A DNA stretch of 64,000 nucleotides from Sipunculus nudus (lineage: Eukaryota > Annelida > Sipuncula > Golfingiida > Sipunculidae), in assembly GCA_026874595.1 (NCBI GenBank), contig CM049311.1, positions 22,190,676 through 22,254,675 on the forward strand. Direction: 5' to 3'. The position numbers were made by a program, and so were the translations under genes. The stretch's first letter is position 1, and every line of letters begins with the position of its first letter. This document shows positions 41,301 to 54,900 of the stretch, in pieces. The notes beneath the pieces were generated by a model. It worked only from the letters and a program-made list of their open reading frames with translations, was not told where the DNA came from and did no database searches.

Positions 41301-44300
41301 ATAATCAACCGTGATAGATGACTGTGTGACTTGCCGCATGATTGTATGTTATATGGTTCTTTCTGATGCGTTCTCATGAAAGTAATTTACGATACATATA
41401 TTAATTAAGTTGCCTCGTATTAAACAGAGAAAGGTCAGTCTTGGGACCTTGCAAAGCAAAGCGGCAAAGCGAAGAGAGGGCAAAAAGGGTAAAGGCAACA
41501 AACAACGCAACAAGAAGCCGGCGGAGGACTGCTCCCAGATGAATGGAGGGTTTATTAGTGAGCGTGCAAAGGATTCACAAACTTTAATCGGCAACGAACA
41601 GATTGAGATGGACACCATTGAAGTCACCATAGAGGTAATAAAAATATACACTCAATTTGTTAACATGGTTTGTCCGTAGTCTTTAGGGGTGGAGAAATCG
41701 TTACATTTCTTTAAAACCTGCACAGCTTATATCGTGTTCTTGTTAACAACTCTATGTAGCAGTTTGCAAACAGTTATGAATAAAATGCACATTACATCCT
41801 CTTATTTGTAATAATTAATTAACTCAAGGTCTACCAGTAGTTTTGGACAGTAACCAGGACTGTCAAGCAAAAGGACACAGTGAATGTATGATTAAAAATA
41901 ATCTTGTAAAATGTCATTGTCATTAAACTGCTAATTAATCTATTCGAATAAAAAAATTCAAATATTTCATTTTCTATTAGGCCAAAAAAAATAAAAGGTA
42001 TGGTTCTCAGGCACCGCCCGCGTCAATTTTAACCCCCCGCATCAAAACTTTTATTTTGCTTTTTATCTTTCAAGAAGATAAATAATACATTTTATGTAGT
42101 GCTTCTACCTTTTTAGCAAAAATATTTGTTATTTTCATGCTTTTCCCTGATCATATGGCATTTTTATCGAAACACTCAAAAAAGGTCAAAAATAAAATAC
42201 CGCCCGCCCGCACTGATTTCTGAAAAAAAGTGCCTGAGAACCATACCTTAATTTTTTTTGGCCTTATATTAAGTAATGTACAAAAAATTAAAACAAAAAT
42301 AATCTAAAAAAAAATTATGTCCCGTGTATAGAAATCTAGCATATTAAAAAAATAATAACTATATTCAGAAGACCAATAAGTCTTGAATAAATAAAACCAT
42401 ATTGTAACGACGTTATAACATGACCACATCACTCCTGATTTGATCGTTTATATGTTTGATTTAACATAACCCTTATAGCAACCAGCTGAGACTGAGGTCA
42501 AGACTAGTAAAAGAAAACAGTCGGTGGCTGGGGGCGCGGCAGAAGATGACGTAGATGAAATTGATCAGAGGGATGACGGCTACATTGAGCTTGTCCTCAG
42601 AGTCCTGGCTCGCATGTGCGATGGGCAGCACAAGGGATTACAGGTGGGAAAGCCACGCTCTGCACGCATTGCCCTGTATTAATAAACCAACCAGATATGT
42701 GCAACGAAACCGCATGACCACCTGGTAGCATTCTTCGCACATGAGATCTGTCTATGAAAGTCCTGGATAGATCTCTTACACACATTCATGCGCACAGCAC
42801 GCTTATGCGCCGAAATCGAGCCATTTCGCCTAAGAAGCGTAAATAACAAAAAATAAGTAAATGGGGCTTATACAGAGTATGCTTCGACAACATCCATTCA
42901 AAATATAACCACCAACAGGTATTTGTCCGTTAAACATGATTTATATTTTGATAAACCTGTGGATCTATTAGCGGTGTAATACCCGATACGCGTCATTGTA
43001 AATATAAACAGAAGCTTATGCACGTGCTTCCTTGGACAGTTTATGATATAAAACTTGATTCAAGAATTGTTGAAGATATAAATGCACAATGGGAGTGCAG
43101 CGACACTTCCTGTGGTCTTTTCAACATTATGCAACAGGATTACCTGCATTAATTGGGGGATTAAACATTATTGCATGCTGATATAAGACATGAGTGGCAA
43201 GGGATCGAGAGTCACATGTTGTTTACATTTACGGATCGTACAAGTGAGGCGGTGACTGGGTCGAAATTCAGGTCAAACATGCTTTGGAATTGTGAATTAC
43301 AATAATTCAGTAAATGGAGCTAATATAGAGCATGTGTCGACAGAATCCATCCCAATTATACCCACGCAGAGTATTTGCCAGTAAAACATATTTTATTTTC
43401 TGCCAAACGTGTGGATCTATTTTGCAGTGTAATGTCCGTGATGTTGCATTGTAAATATAATCTGAAAATTATGCATGTGTTTTCCTGGTGATATTACTGG
43501 ATTTATCTGTTTCTAGATTTGTTGAAGATGTATGAATATGTTATGTGATCATACAGTGATGGCCAGTGCAAAATTATGCAACAAGATCATTTGAATAAAT
43601 TTGAGGGTTAGGGAGGATAATATGGTAAATTATGCAGTAATTGGAATTATGCAGTAATATGGAAAATTATACAAGTAAGGGCCTTTGGATCGAGAGCCAC
43701 TTGTTGTTCACAGTAATACAATGCAATTGGATCGGTTCATTCAGTTAAGCACGAATAAATCCATTATAATCTGCAAGGTCTATTCATATGACACAACAGA
43801 GCTTCGCTCACTGTGTGCATGAATGGTCGCAGGGGCGTATCATTTTCTTAAGTAAATCTTGCCCCAGCCTGGAGATTAATTGGCTTTAATGTGATAAACG
43901 TCAGTGTCACGCTTGGTGAACACAGTGTTACGTCCGAGGCTGTCATGGTCAACCAAAATAAAAAACGCTGATGAGCATAATAATAACAAGTGCAAGATGT
44001 AATCATGACATAGTCGCCAGTGTTTGCCAAGAACCGTGACCTTGCCCTTGGACCGATCAAGGCCAAAAACAATAGGCTCTGAGGGATACCGATTTTACAC
44101 TTGACCTATAAGTTTCAGATCAATTGCTGCAAAATTGCGACCTGTAGCGTGCGGACAAACAGACAAACAAACAAACAAACAAACAGACACGACGATTAGC
44201 CTATAGTACCTAGGCTGGCGACTATAATAATGGTTAGCTGATAATTAACTTACTCGACAGATTCAACTCAAAGCTGTATATCAAATTTGTGGGACTTCCT

Positions 44301-45461
44301 AAAATTTATACGTGTATATAAAACGGGCCATGGAAGAGTTCAATAATTACAGAATTTATAAGTAAATATAATACTTGGTAAACATGCACTTTACATAGGG
44401 TTCACGTGATTAGTTTTTAATAAATGTTACCCCTGATACACTAATATACTGATGCATTGGCGGTCTCCTATTGGACAAAGGCATCGCTGAGCAGTAGCGC
44501 CATCTCTCGGTGATAACTTACACTATTAGGCCCGGGATCAAGGGCAAAAATCGCAGATTTGATTAATGCCGTTCTCATGCAGCAAAATGATGCATGGTTT
44601 AAAATCTTTTATTAATACAGCTGCAGTCGCGACATTTTGTGTCCCAGCGCAATATACTCTATGTTTCATTGCAGTTAGTATTATTATTTATAACCCGCTT
44701 GGCCATAATGTCTAAAATATTATAAATACGCATGGGTATAATGATTTCGATTTGTCTTGAGATTTAAGCAAAACTTTGTAAACAAAAAAAAAAAATAAAA
44801 TAAATAGAAAAGATTTAAGGAGGAGCCGGTCACATTACTGACGTACCGATCTTTACATTTTTAGTTTTAAGGATAAGTAACTGTAACTGATGTATATGCC
44901 AATAATATACCACATTCAATAGACTAAGTACCATCTTTATTGTCTATATTGACGTTGGTACTAAGGGTGGTACCACTCGACGTTTGTCACGCAAGTTCTT
45001 GGGGGGGGGGGGGAGGCCTGGGAAACGCCCGATTTTGGTCTTAAACTGACCAGAAAAATCCATATCCACACATTCTAGGGGAAAATTGACATTTCCCCGC
45101 GAAAGGGACCATTGCAGCCCATATAATAAGAACTAAGTGAACTATACGCAAGAACGGTAATATACTTAGATGTATGTGTTGTAGGACTACCTGAGGGAGC
45201 AGCCTGATAACATGAAGTCGTTTAACATTGTGGCCGAGACGGCTCAGTTTGTGAATCTGGTGTACTCCAACATAAACCCTCAGAACATTGAGCTGATTAT
45301 CCAGCTGTATGAGACACTCAACGAGTTCACAGTCGTAAGTAAAGTAAATGAATGCATCACCTTTTCATTTATTGTTTGTTCTACCAGTAGTTATGAGAAC
45401 TTGTTAATATAACCTTAATTTGATATGTGCGAGCCACACTCCGGAGTAACATTACGAGAGA

Positions 45462-45506
<45 letters not shown>

Positions 45507-46834
45507 GTCATGCGCGATTATGCCGACTGGTTCGGAATCTTTGATTGGTCAGTTGTATAACCGGAAATCGGAAGGTTATTGGTTCGATTCCCATTCAGAG
45601 AGAACACACTTTCTGTGTATACATTTTGCATCAGATGCAAATCATTTGCTATTCCTTGAACACATCAATTTTAGTCGCTTTTTGTATATTTATGTTTTAT
45701 GGTGAAAATTAACTTTATTATTTTACGTAACCGTGTGAAAATTCTCACTTTCTGGTACCACAACTTGTGCTCCAGTTGATATTAAGTAGAATTTCTCAAG
45801 AAATAGCCATATTTATTCGTAATATCATATGCTTTTCTCAAAACCAGGGAAATCAACAGAATCGGGTAGTATTGTTGAACAGCAAGGTGATCGATTACAT
45901 CAACTTTATACTGAGGGCATCAGAATTCAAAGACTGTGACTCAGAAAAGGTACAGTGTGCCCAGAAACATGCACTTTATTGCTGCATCAAAATAATCAGT
46001 ATTTCAGGAATCATAATGGAAAGTGAATGTTTTAGTATAGAGTCAGTGCTTTTAAGATTATTTATGTTATTTATATCGAATGTTTCACGCGAATTTGATA
46101 ATACAAAAACTAATCCATTTCACAACTTACAGGCTAAAGTATAGCAAGACATCCTATTTTTTACCGAATGTAAACGTTGGACACGTATATTTTGCATTTG
46201 TAACCTTATATGATAATATAAATAATATATAAGATATATAATATCGTCAGATATCTGGTCCGATATTAATGTTACTCAGGTGTAACACACTTTATTATCT
46301 CTTCAACAGGTGCTAGAGCTGAAGCTCGTAATTGGTAACTTGTTAATTTCACTGATTGAGGAGAACAGCCCGGAGAGCCTCATTGTGGCTAACGTAAGTA
46401 CAGAGTCATATATTTTCATTATTAAGGGAAAAAATAAGTTAAAAATCTTTTTAATCATACTTCCTTGGAGACTGAAGACTCAAGCGGGCATAGGTTAAGT
46501 ACTGTCTATTGAGATGCTTATTCACGAACAGGGTGACGTCACACAATTTCTATGCTTTTAAATCATATTCTTAAGTATCACTTGTATGCATTTTATTTCG
46601 TAAATGTGACATTTTAAGTCTTGTATACGGAACATACATATATCACCACGTGAAATAATCGACCATCACGTTTTATCCTGTTCAGATCAAACTGGCTATC
46701 TTGCATGGCTGATCCTATGTTACACGAATGATTATTTTTTTAGGAGATCAAAGACACTTTGGACAAGGAAGCGCTATATCGTTGCATGGCCCAGTGCTTC
46801 GATATGTCCCAGGTACGTTACCGCTATAGATTTG

Positions 46835-46870
<36 letters not shown>

Positions 46871-48924
46871 CACAATAGATATCGATATATATTAATTTAT
46901 ATTAAAACTAGAATGTAAAACTGTATATAAAATACTGTAAATAATAAATCTGTTTAAAATTGAAATGTAAGATTGAAATATTTAGTATACATGAAACATT
47001 GAGAAACATTTAAATCGAATGCTCGCATAGACGATTGCACATTAAAACCTGCCTAGATTTTTGGGTTCAAATCCTTTGTTATCGCCAAGGTGATCTATCA
47101 GTAACACATACTTACACATACACACAAACACAACTCGTTTGACATACTTTCTTTGCAGCCTGAGCGGCCAAAAATAGATGTTGTTCAGCCAAAGAAAAGC
47201 GGCAGCAACATAGGCATCACACTGCAGTCAGCCAAGAACCTGGCCAAGCTGGGCAAGAGTAGGCTTCACTCGGCCGTGGTCAGTATACATTACACGTCGC
47301 CAGAGTTGGGTCGGAGTACTTTTGCACTTTTTTTCAAAAGTACTCGAGTACCGAGTACTAAAATGTACTCATGAGTACTTTTATGAGTACTCTTTGTAAC
47401 CAAACTTGTTTAATGATGTTAATAAATTAAATATATACTCACAAAGTAAAAATAAAAATATTTATTAATGAAAACCCCGGACAAATATATACAACATTGT
47501 GTTATGCTTATTTTGAAAATACTGAGGCGAAATGTAAACTCTAGGGCATATGAACAGGCCATATGCAGTTGAACTGTATCAAAGCATTAACTTATTATTG
47601 TAGACGGTTTGCATTGAAGAAACATCTGGTCCCGTAGGTTCTCAAAAATATATTTCTTAGCCAGGACAAGATATACAATTTACTTAATGTTTGATTATGC
47701 AGATTAAAAAAAAAGTGGTTGGAGTGTTCAAAAACTACAACATAAAAAGTTATATAAAAGTTAATATATAAAAGTTATATTGTAAAAGAAAATTTCACTG
47801 ACGTTGTATAAAGCATTTAACCATACGTTAACCATATGTAATCATATAATAATAATAACAATAATAATAACAACCATATGTTATTATTTATATAATATCA
47901 ACTTATGAATAATATGTGGCTGTAGCCTAATGAAGATATTTATTGGCAACCGGTGAAAATAGTATAAAACAAAATATCTAACAGACTTACCATGTCATCC
48001 ATCATGTGTAATAATTCATGAGTTTTAACAACAGTTACACCTGTGGCATATAACAACAAGGAATTAGTAGTACATAATATTAATAAATTATTTCAGGTTT
48101 TCATAGTTAGTAAGAGTAATATTACTGTTGATAGAAAATACATTTGAACTAGTAATGGTAATAGTACCCCAAGTAATAAAATAACAGCTATTACTTTTCT
48201 ATTACAACCCTAGGGTAAAACATCTGATGAATTGAGTATTTGTTTGATTAGGTTGAAAGAGCACAGTAAAGGGCCCAGCGTAGTGTGGTTAGTTAATGCT
48301 GGGTGCTTTCATGGTCCAGTGGGCACTGGACAGAAGGCTTTGGCTTGAGGTTAACCCTGGTTCTCTTTGTTGGTTCATTAAGTAGGCTTGGTCATTAAAG
48401 CGTACACAGTATGTTGGGCAAGTTATTGTCAGCTGATAGTATGATGAGATGCTGCAGCCTATGTTTTAGTAGACAAGGGGTGTATGGTCTGATAGTCACA
48501 GTTTTTCATAGGTTATTCAGATTAAAGTCAACACTTGAGTCTTAGTTGTCCCACAGACTGTGTACAGAGCTCATGCAGCAAAGACTGCAATTCCCACTGA
48601 AAATCTGCTAAACCTACAGTCACATTTAGTTTCATATATAAATCAATTAAAGCTTGATTAGCCCAGGCCCCAGAGCACTGCTGTGTTTAACTTATGATTA
48701 ACAGGTTTTGAGTACATTTAATTGTATTGAATTTTCGCAAACCTTAACTTTTTTATTTGGTATCTTTCAAAAATTAGAGTTTTTCTCTTAAAATATTACT
48801 CAGTATGAATTTGCTAATTTAATGTTTTATTTAACACTATGTTGTAATTATCTTGCTGGGAATATATAATACTGTACACATATACACATGAATTGCATGA
48901 ATATATTTATAATAAAATAGTTCC

Positions 48925-48965
<41 letters not shown>

Positions 48966-51900
48966 AAAAAAAATAAAAGTACCAAGAGTACATGTATTTT
49001 TGGACCCAACTTTGCTTTTCGCATGTTCTGACATCTTTGTATTACATTGCTCCTGAACCTGTCATTTACATGAAAGATCTGTCAAATCAGATGGGTATAG
49101 TTCGCAAGGGAACGGGGCCTATTTTTCTATTTATCAATCATAAACCTGTCTTTTTATGTTTCATTTTGCACATAGATTGAAATAATGGGACGATAAATTT
49201 TATTTTTTGTTCATGGAGTTAATTTTTTTAACAATCCATGCGCAGTGCTTTATACCAAACGGCTGCTGTAGAAAAACAATGTGCCAATAATATAGATCAT
49301 TCCTGAAAAAAAACCCTCCCATGTTAACTGTGCCCTCATCATTATATGAAAAAACTTGAAGAAAATCCGAAATCTTCATGGTGTATTACCTCTGTACCCC
49401 GTGATAGGTCCTTCCCCGAGCATGCGCAATGCGCGTAGCGGTCGAGTGCTGTATACACGTGCTTTTAGAGCGCCGTGCGTATTTTATAAAAAGAAACCAG
49501 ATACTTCTACAGGAGCCTCAACTTTAAAGATATATATTTTGTTTTAGGATAAATATTTTTCGTTTATACGTTTCGATCAAATACGATCATTTTGTTGATA
49601 AAGCGGAATCGAACAATTAGTGTTCGTCGTCGTCAACAGATGTTGCTGATGGCTGGATAAAGGTCTTCTCAGATGCAGTCTTTCTTTTGTGTGTGTTGGG
49701 GGGGGGGGATGTTCGCAAGGAAACTCCTTATACCTACCTCTCTATCAGTATATCTAATATTAATCAATTCATCTTTGTTCTTAGTCCTTTTTTGTCCATA
49801 TTTGTCATCTTGCTCAGTTTTTTTTAAATCAATAAAATAAAATAAAAATGTAGCCATGACTCTTGAAATACGTTCTTAATTCCATTGATGTTTGAGATTG
49901 TGGTATGAAGCCCATTCATCACATGCACAGAGAAGCTCTCCATATGTTCAATTTATAATGCTGAGCTTAAGACTTAAAACTTACACCGCATGTTTTATTA
50001 ATTACAAAGTAATTACATAAGGGGGGTTTTACCTCGGAATGACCGCAAAAACAATGTTTTAATTTGATTTCTTTTTATATTTTTGTATCCAATTATGGTA
50101 TATAAAGATTTTATTCCACAGGAAAATCCGACTAACCCTGAGATGAAAGAGATCCTGGAGCAGGTGGGGTTTGTGTACTACCTGGTCCTGGCCAGACTCT
50201 ATGATATTGATCCAAAGATGAAGAAGGTGTCTGAAGGTAGGGGGCGCTGTAGTCTCATGGTATGAAAGTGCCAAAGTATTCTGCTTTACGCTTGATAAGT
50301 ATAACTGTTTCTTGTTGGATTTAAAGTTAACTATTCTCAAAACAGCGTTTAAACGACAAATTTATTAGTTTATAAATGGGGATATTTAACATTAAACTAA
50401 AGACCTTTAAGCCAGTAGACCACTGTGGTATTGAATTGCTTAAAAAATAAGTATACGCCAATATCGGGCAACATATTTCAGGTATATTCAAGTCAATGTA
50501 TAAAGTCAATCATTTTGAACATTGACTGATAATTTCATTCAATTAACAAATTGCTAGATTCAGTCAGACAATTTGACTGAATATTTGTCAGTTTGTTTCT
50601 CAGATTGACTGAATCGATATAAAGTAGTCATTTGTTTCATTTATCTTGTTATCATGAAAAAGACATATGAATATAGCTTTTTATTTCATATAACTTGTTC
50701 ATTTTGAGTTAACACTCTCCGTCACTTCCTTCTAACGCTCTATATGAAAGACACTGATTATAAAATTGAAATTCACAAAATGATGAAGGGTAACAAAAAT
50801 CATCTATTTGAAATAAACATACTACTTTAACATGATGAAGTACGCATATACTTTGCATCTCATTTGACTAAATTTAAAACGAGCAACTTACGGTTTGGGT
50901 TATATAAGATATTTAAATGTCCATTAAAAAGATGTTAATTATATAATGTTAGGTTTGGAATCCGGTGTCTAGCTCGTACACAGTGCTTAATACCTGTCTG
51001 TGTACTGTAACCATATTGTATGTTACAGATATAACTGGTAAGACATTGGAACAGGAATCATTCAACTATTACAAGAAGAACACAATGTCCATTGAAATTG
51101 TGAAGGATGACAATTTGCAGAAAATAAACTTCAGGGTGAAAAACAAGGTAATAAACCAAACAGAGGGCTATTACTTTTAATTCATCACTATGCTGTTCTT
51201 TTTTCTAGCTGTAATTAAAAAAAAATATTATCAGTTTTAGGTAAGACGTAGCCTAATGGTTAAGGCGTTGGACTTCGGGGCTGAAGATCCCCGGTTCGAA
51301 CCCCGCCGGTGCCTCTATGGCATATTGTGAAATCTCGTTATAGAACCTCAGAGATTCGCTCTAATTTCTTAACGACAGGTTATGACCTCTGGATTATTCC
51401 TATCCCTGTGCATAAAAAACCTGAAATACAGAAGGCTTAATAATAACATATCATTCTTATCATATGGATACCTTCATCCTCATTCAATAGACAGTGCCAC
51501 CAACAGGCCACAGACCTATCCTTTATAATAATAAAAAAGGTTTACTAACAAAATGTTGAACATTTTTGCTCTCATTAGATTATTCCTCTCTAAAATTTGC
51601 CGGTACACGTCCTCATGATAACAAACTCTCCCCGCAGATAGATATTTGCCTGCGTTATCGAACCTTACCAGGTTTATTTCTCCCAATTTATTCCCATTTT
51701 GCACAGGCTTACAGACTAAAATGCAAATGTCACATGTCGCATGTCGAAATTTTAGGTATACCGATAGTTTTACATTAATTAATTATGGTTCATGACACTT
51801 TTTCCGGACAAGTTTCCTTTTCGCGTTTATACATTTATGTATATATAGTTACATTAAAATTCTTCGTTTAAGAGACTTTCGGAAATATACCCACAATATA

Positions 51901-54900
51901 CCCACTCTTTTAGGCAAATATAGAGAAGCATATATAAACAGTTGTACAGTTGCTGCCTAGAGCTTAGTTACATATAAAACTGTCTTTGACTTATTCTTTT
52001 TACCAATTTGTATTTCTCTGTAAACAATTTGTACTAATCATCTTATTTGTCACGGTGCCTGTCCGGTTAGATAATAGGTATCCTAACACCATTAGTACTT
52101 CTTAAATCAGACAGTTTATCATAAATACTTTACCGCCTTTTGTGGCTCAGGGGAAGAGCACTCAAAGTCAGCGCTCTGCAGGCGTAAAGGGAAGGATGTA
52201 CCCCTCAGCCGTGTATCAATTACAAACAAATGCGTCGGGGGGGGGGGGGGGGCGGTTGTTCCTCGGTGTTATGACCCAGCAGTGGGGATGATTATACACC
52301 CGGGAACCGCAGGTTCGGTAGACACCGGGCCTCGGTGACACCAGGATACAAAATAATAATATAGGGAGCGAGCGCTACCGCCCTATTACCGCCCTGTCCC
52401 AAACCAAAATGGAACTATGCAGATGTATATTTAGATAATAACTAGATAAGAGAGCATAACAAATATAGGCGGTTACCTCCATAAAAAAACTAAAAAAAAA
52501 AAAGAAATTTAACTTCACAAAGATATATTATAGGTGCATAATCCTACTTTAATTTACGGATAAGAGCGCGGTCATCAAAAGAGAAATCCTCAAGCTTCTA
52601 CTAAGAGGATACGGGTCTAATGGCCACCAAGTCTTTGCGATGATAGATTCCACCTTGATACTATCCTCAGAGTACTTTCTTGTCATATTTCCTTGCCCTT
52701 TTCAAATCCTGACCTAGCATTAATTTTAAAACCGCTCATTGGGGCTGTCATTTTGCGTACAGACTAAAACCCGGATGTGGCAAGCTACATGTCGGAATAA
52801 AAGATATACCGCTCATATAATAAAGGCTTATTCTATATAGAAAAAATCTGCATATAGAGGATATGTGCCAATACTGATATCCTTTCGCGGAATCTGGTAT
52901 ATGATTTAATGTTGGCGGTTGTAATATGTCAGTTGTTAAAATGATGACAATTTCTAGAGTATGAAAATGTTTGCCCACAGAATGTATTGCGTGAAGAAGT
53001 GAAAGAGAAGATGATCTGGAGTGTGGACAGGTCGTCGCCTAGCAACAAGATCCGTGACCTAATGAGGTGGTCAAAAGACATTCTGAAGGACATTTATTAC
53101 CAGCGCAAGATTCTCAACAATCCAATCGCAACATTCCTCACCAAGAACTGGTCAGTTGTGTATTTAGTATGTGCCAAGTAACTGTAACTGTAGTAACTGT
53201 AATTTCAGTATTGAGGCGTGAATTAAAGCTTCATCCTGCTTTGACCTTTTCCTCTTGATATCAAATCCTCTCCGCAGATACATTATCGCTTTAACGCTGC
53301 CCTTCGAGTTGTTTCATGTCACATATCCCTGCCCATATCAAACTCTGACAAAATGGTTATTTCCAGTTTCTCGAAACCCCTCGTGGGGGCTACAATTTTG
53401 CCTTCACACTAAAACCCGGAGGTTACATGTCGCATATCAAAATTATGGGTATAAAGCTTTAGTTAGAATAAGACAATTCTTACATTCTGGTAATATGTAC
53501 AATACAGTAAAGAGAGGTATTATATTATAGATAACAGAAATTTTACAGAAATGTTATGCTTTGGGATATGTAGTTCCGTATTACCTTGAAATCATCATAC
53601 AGAATAATAGGTATAGTTTGGCATCTATCTTTACTCTCATATGGCATGTAGGGCTAGATCATTTTACTTTTAAGTTTTATTTGTGCTATATTTGTATTTG
53701 TTACAGGATGCTGTGGAACAGGATGATTATCCTCCTGAGTGTCGCCATCAACATCTTGATGATGGTCACGTGGAACGCTCGGGCCTCACTGCCGCTGACC
53801 AGCGAATGTAATGGCGGAGGAAACGCAACCCTGTCACCCGATATCTACAAGTAGGCGCACGTTTTTAAACAAAGGGTGTTTCATAGACATGCGATATTTA
53901 ACCAGTTGAATGTAATTTTGTAAACACTTGTATAACACTCTTTTACGTCATACTCTCCCTTTGAATATACAACTTTCTAAAGCTGTTATATCTGAGTGCT
54001 ATTTGCTTACTTTGAAGTGTTGTATAGCCTCGTCGAGTATCATACCAGCATATTACCTGCCCTTGCGAAGTTCACGTATGCCTAACAGATGACACTGCGA
54101 AAGCCCCTTCAGGAAAATATTAATAAAAAAAACCGACAGGAGGATCACTTGGCATCGTTAGTGACAGTTTAAGATCAATAACGGGACAGAGGAGTTGTCA
54201 GAGGAGTTGCCTGACAAAAGTCAGGTGGCACCACCATAAATTATAATATAGAGTATTATTTCTGGCACATCTGTTCATGTCGATAAGATGCTACCAGAGA
54301 TCTGTATCAACGATACCTTATTAAATGTAGATCCATATAAGTTATTTGTGCCCAGCAAACACAGTTTACTGAACTTTAGACGTTTTGTTTTCAGTCCAAC
54401 GCCGCAGATCACGTTGAAGAGCTATGACGTCATCATATATGGCTTAGGAGGAGCGCACAACTTTTTTTCGTTGTTAGTGTTAGTGACGTACTTCCTCTCT
54501 AATCATCCAACAATGCCGACCTTGTCAAGCCTTAAAACAACGTTCAGGTGGGTCTAATTGTCTGTCCCCTTAATCATATTTGATGTTTCTCGTATATCTA
54601 CGGAAAACGTAAATCCTATGCAGAGCTACCAGTTGCCGGATTATGTCAAAATTCCGGTAGGAACCATTGGCTGCCCAGCCGGCCGGTGGTTATTTAACTC
54701 AACATCATTTATAAATGTCCTTATAAGAATGTAAGGTTAAAATGTTGTGTTATCCGGCATTTTTTTCTAAATCGATTTTTACCTTTAAATTATTGATATT
54801 TCATCTGAGCTATAGCGATCACTCTTTGTCCGTCGTCCGTCCGGCCGTAAGGCCGTCCGGCCATCCGGCCATCCGGCATAGGCCGTTAACAGCACAAATC

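Noticed and set aside
45427-45705. 92-residue frame with an Arg-Glu run
   Set aside because: Translation of the GA microsatellite and the tRNA-like repeat.
51241-51320. Functional tRNA gene
   Set aside because: Acceptor ends do not pair and the anticodon arm is poor; better explained as a SINE head.
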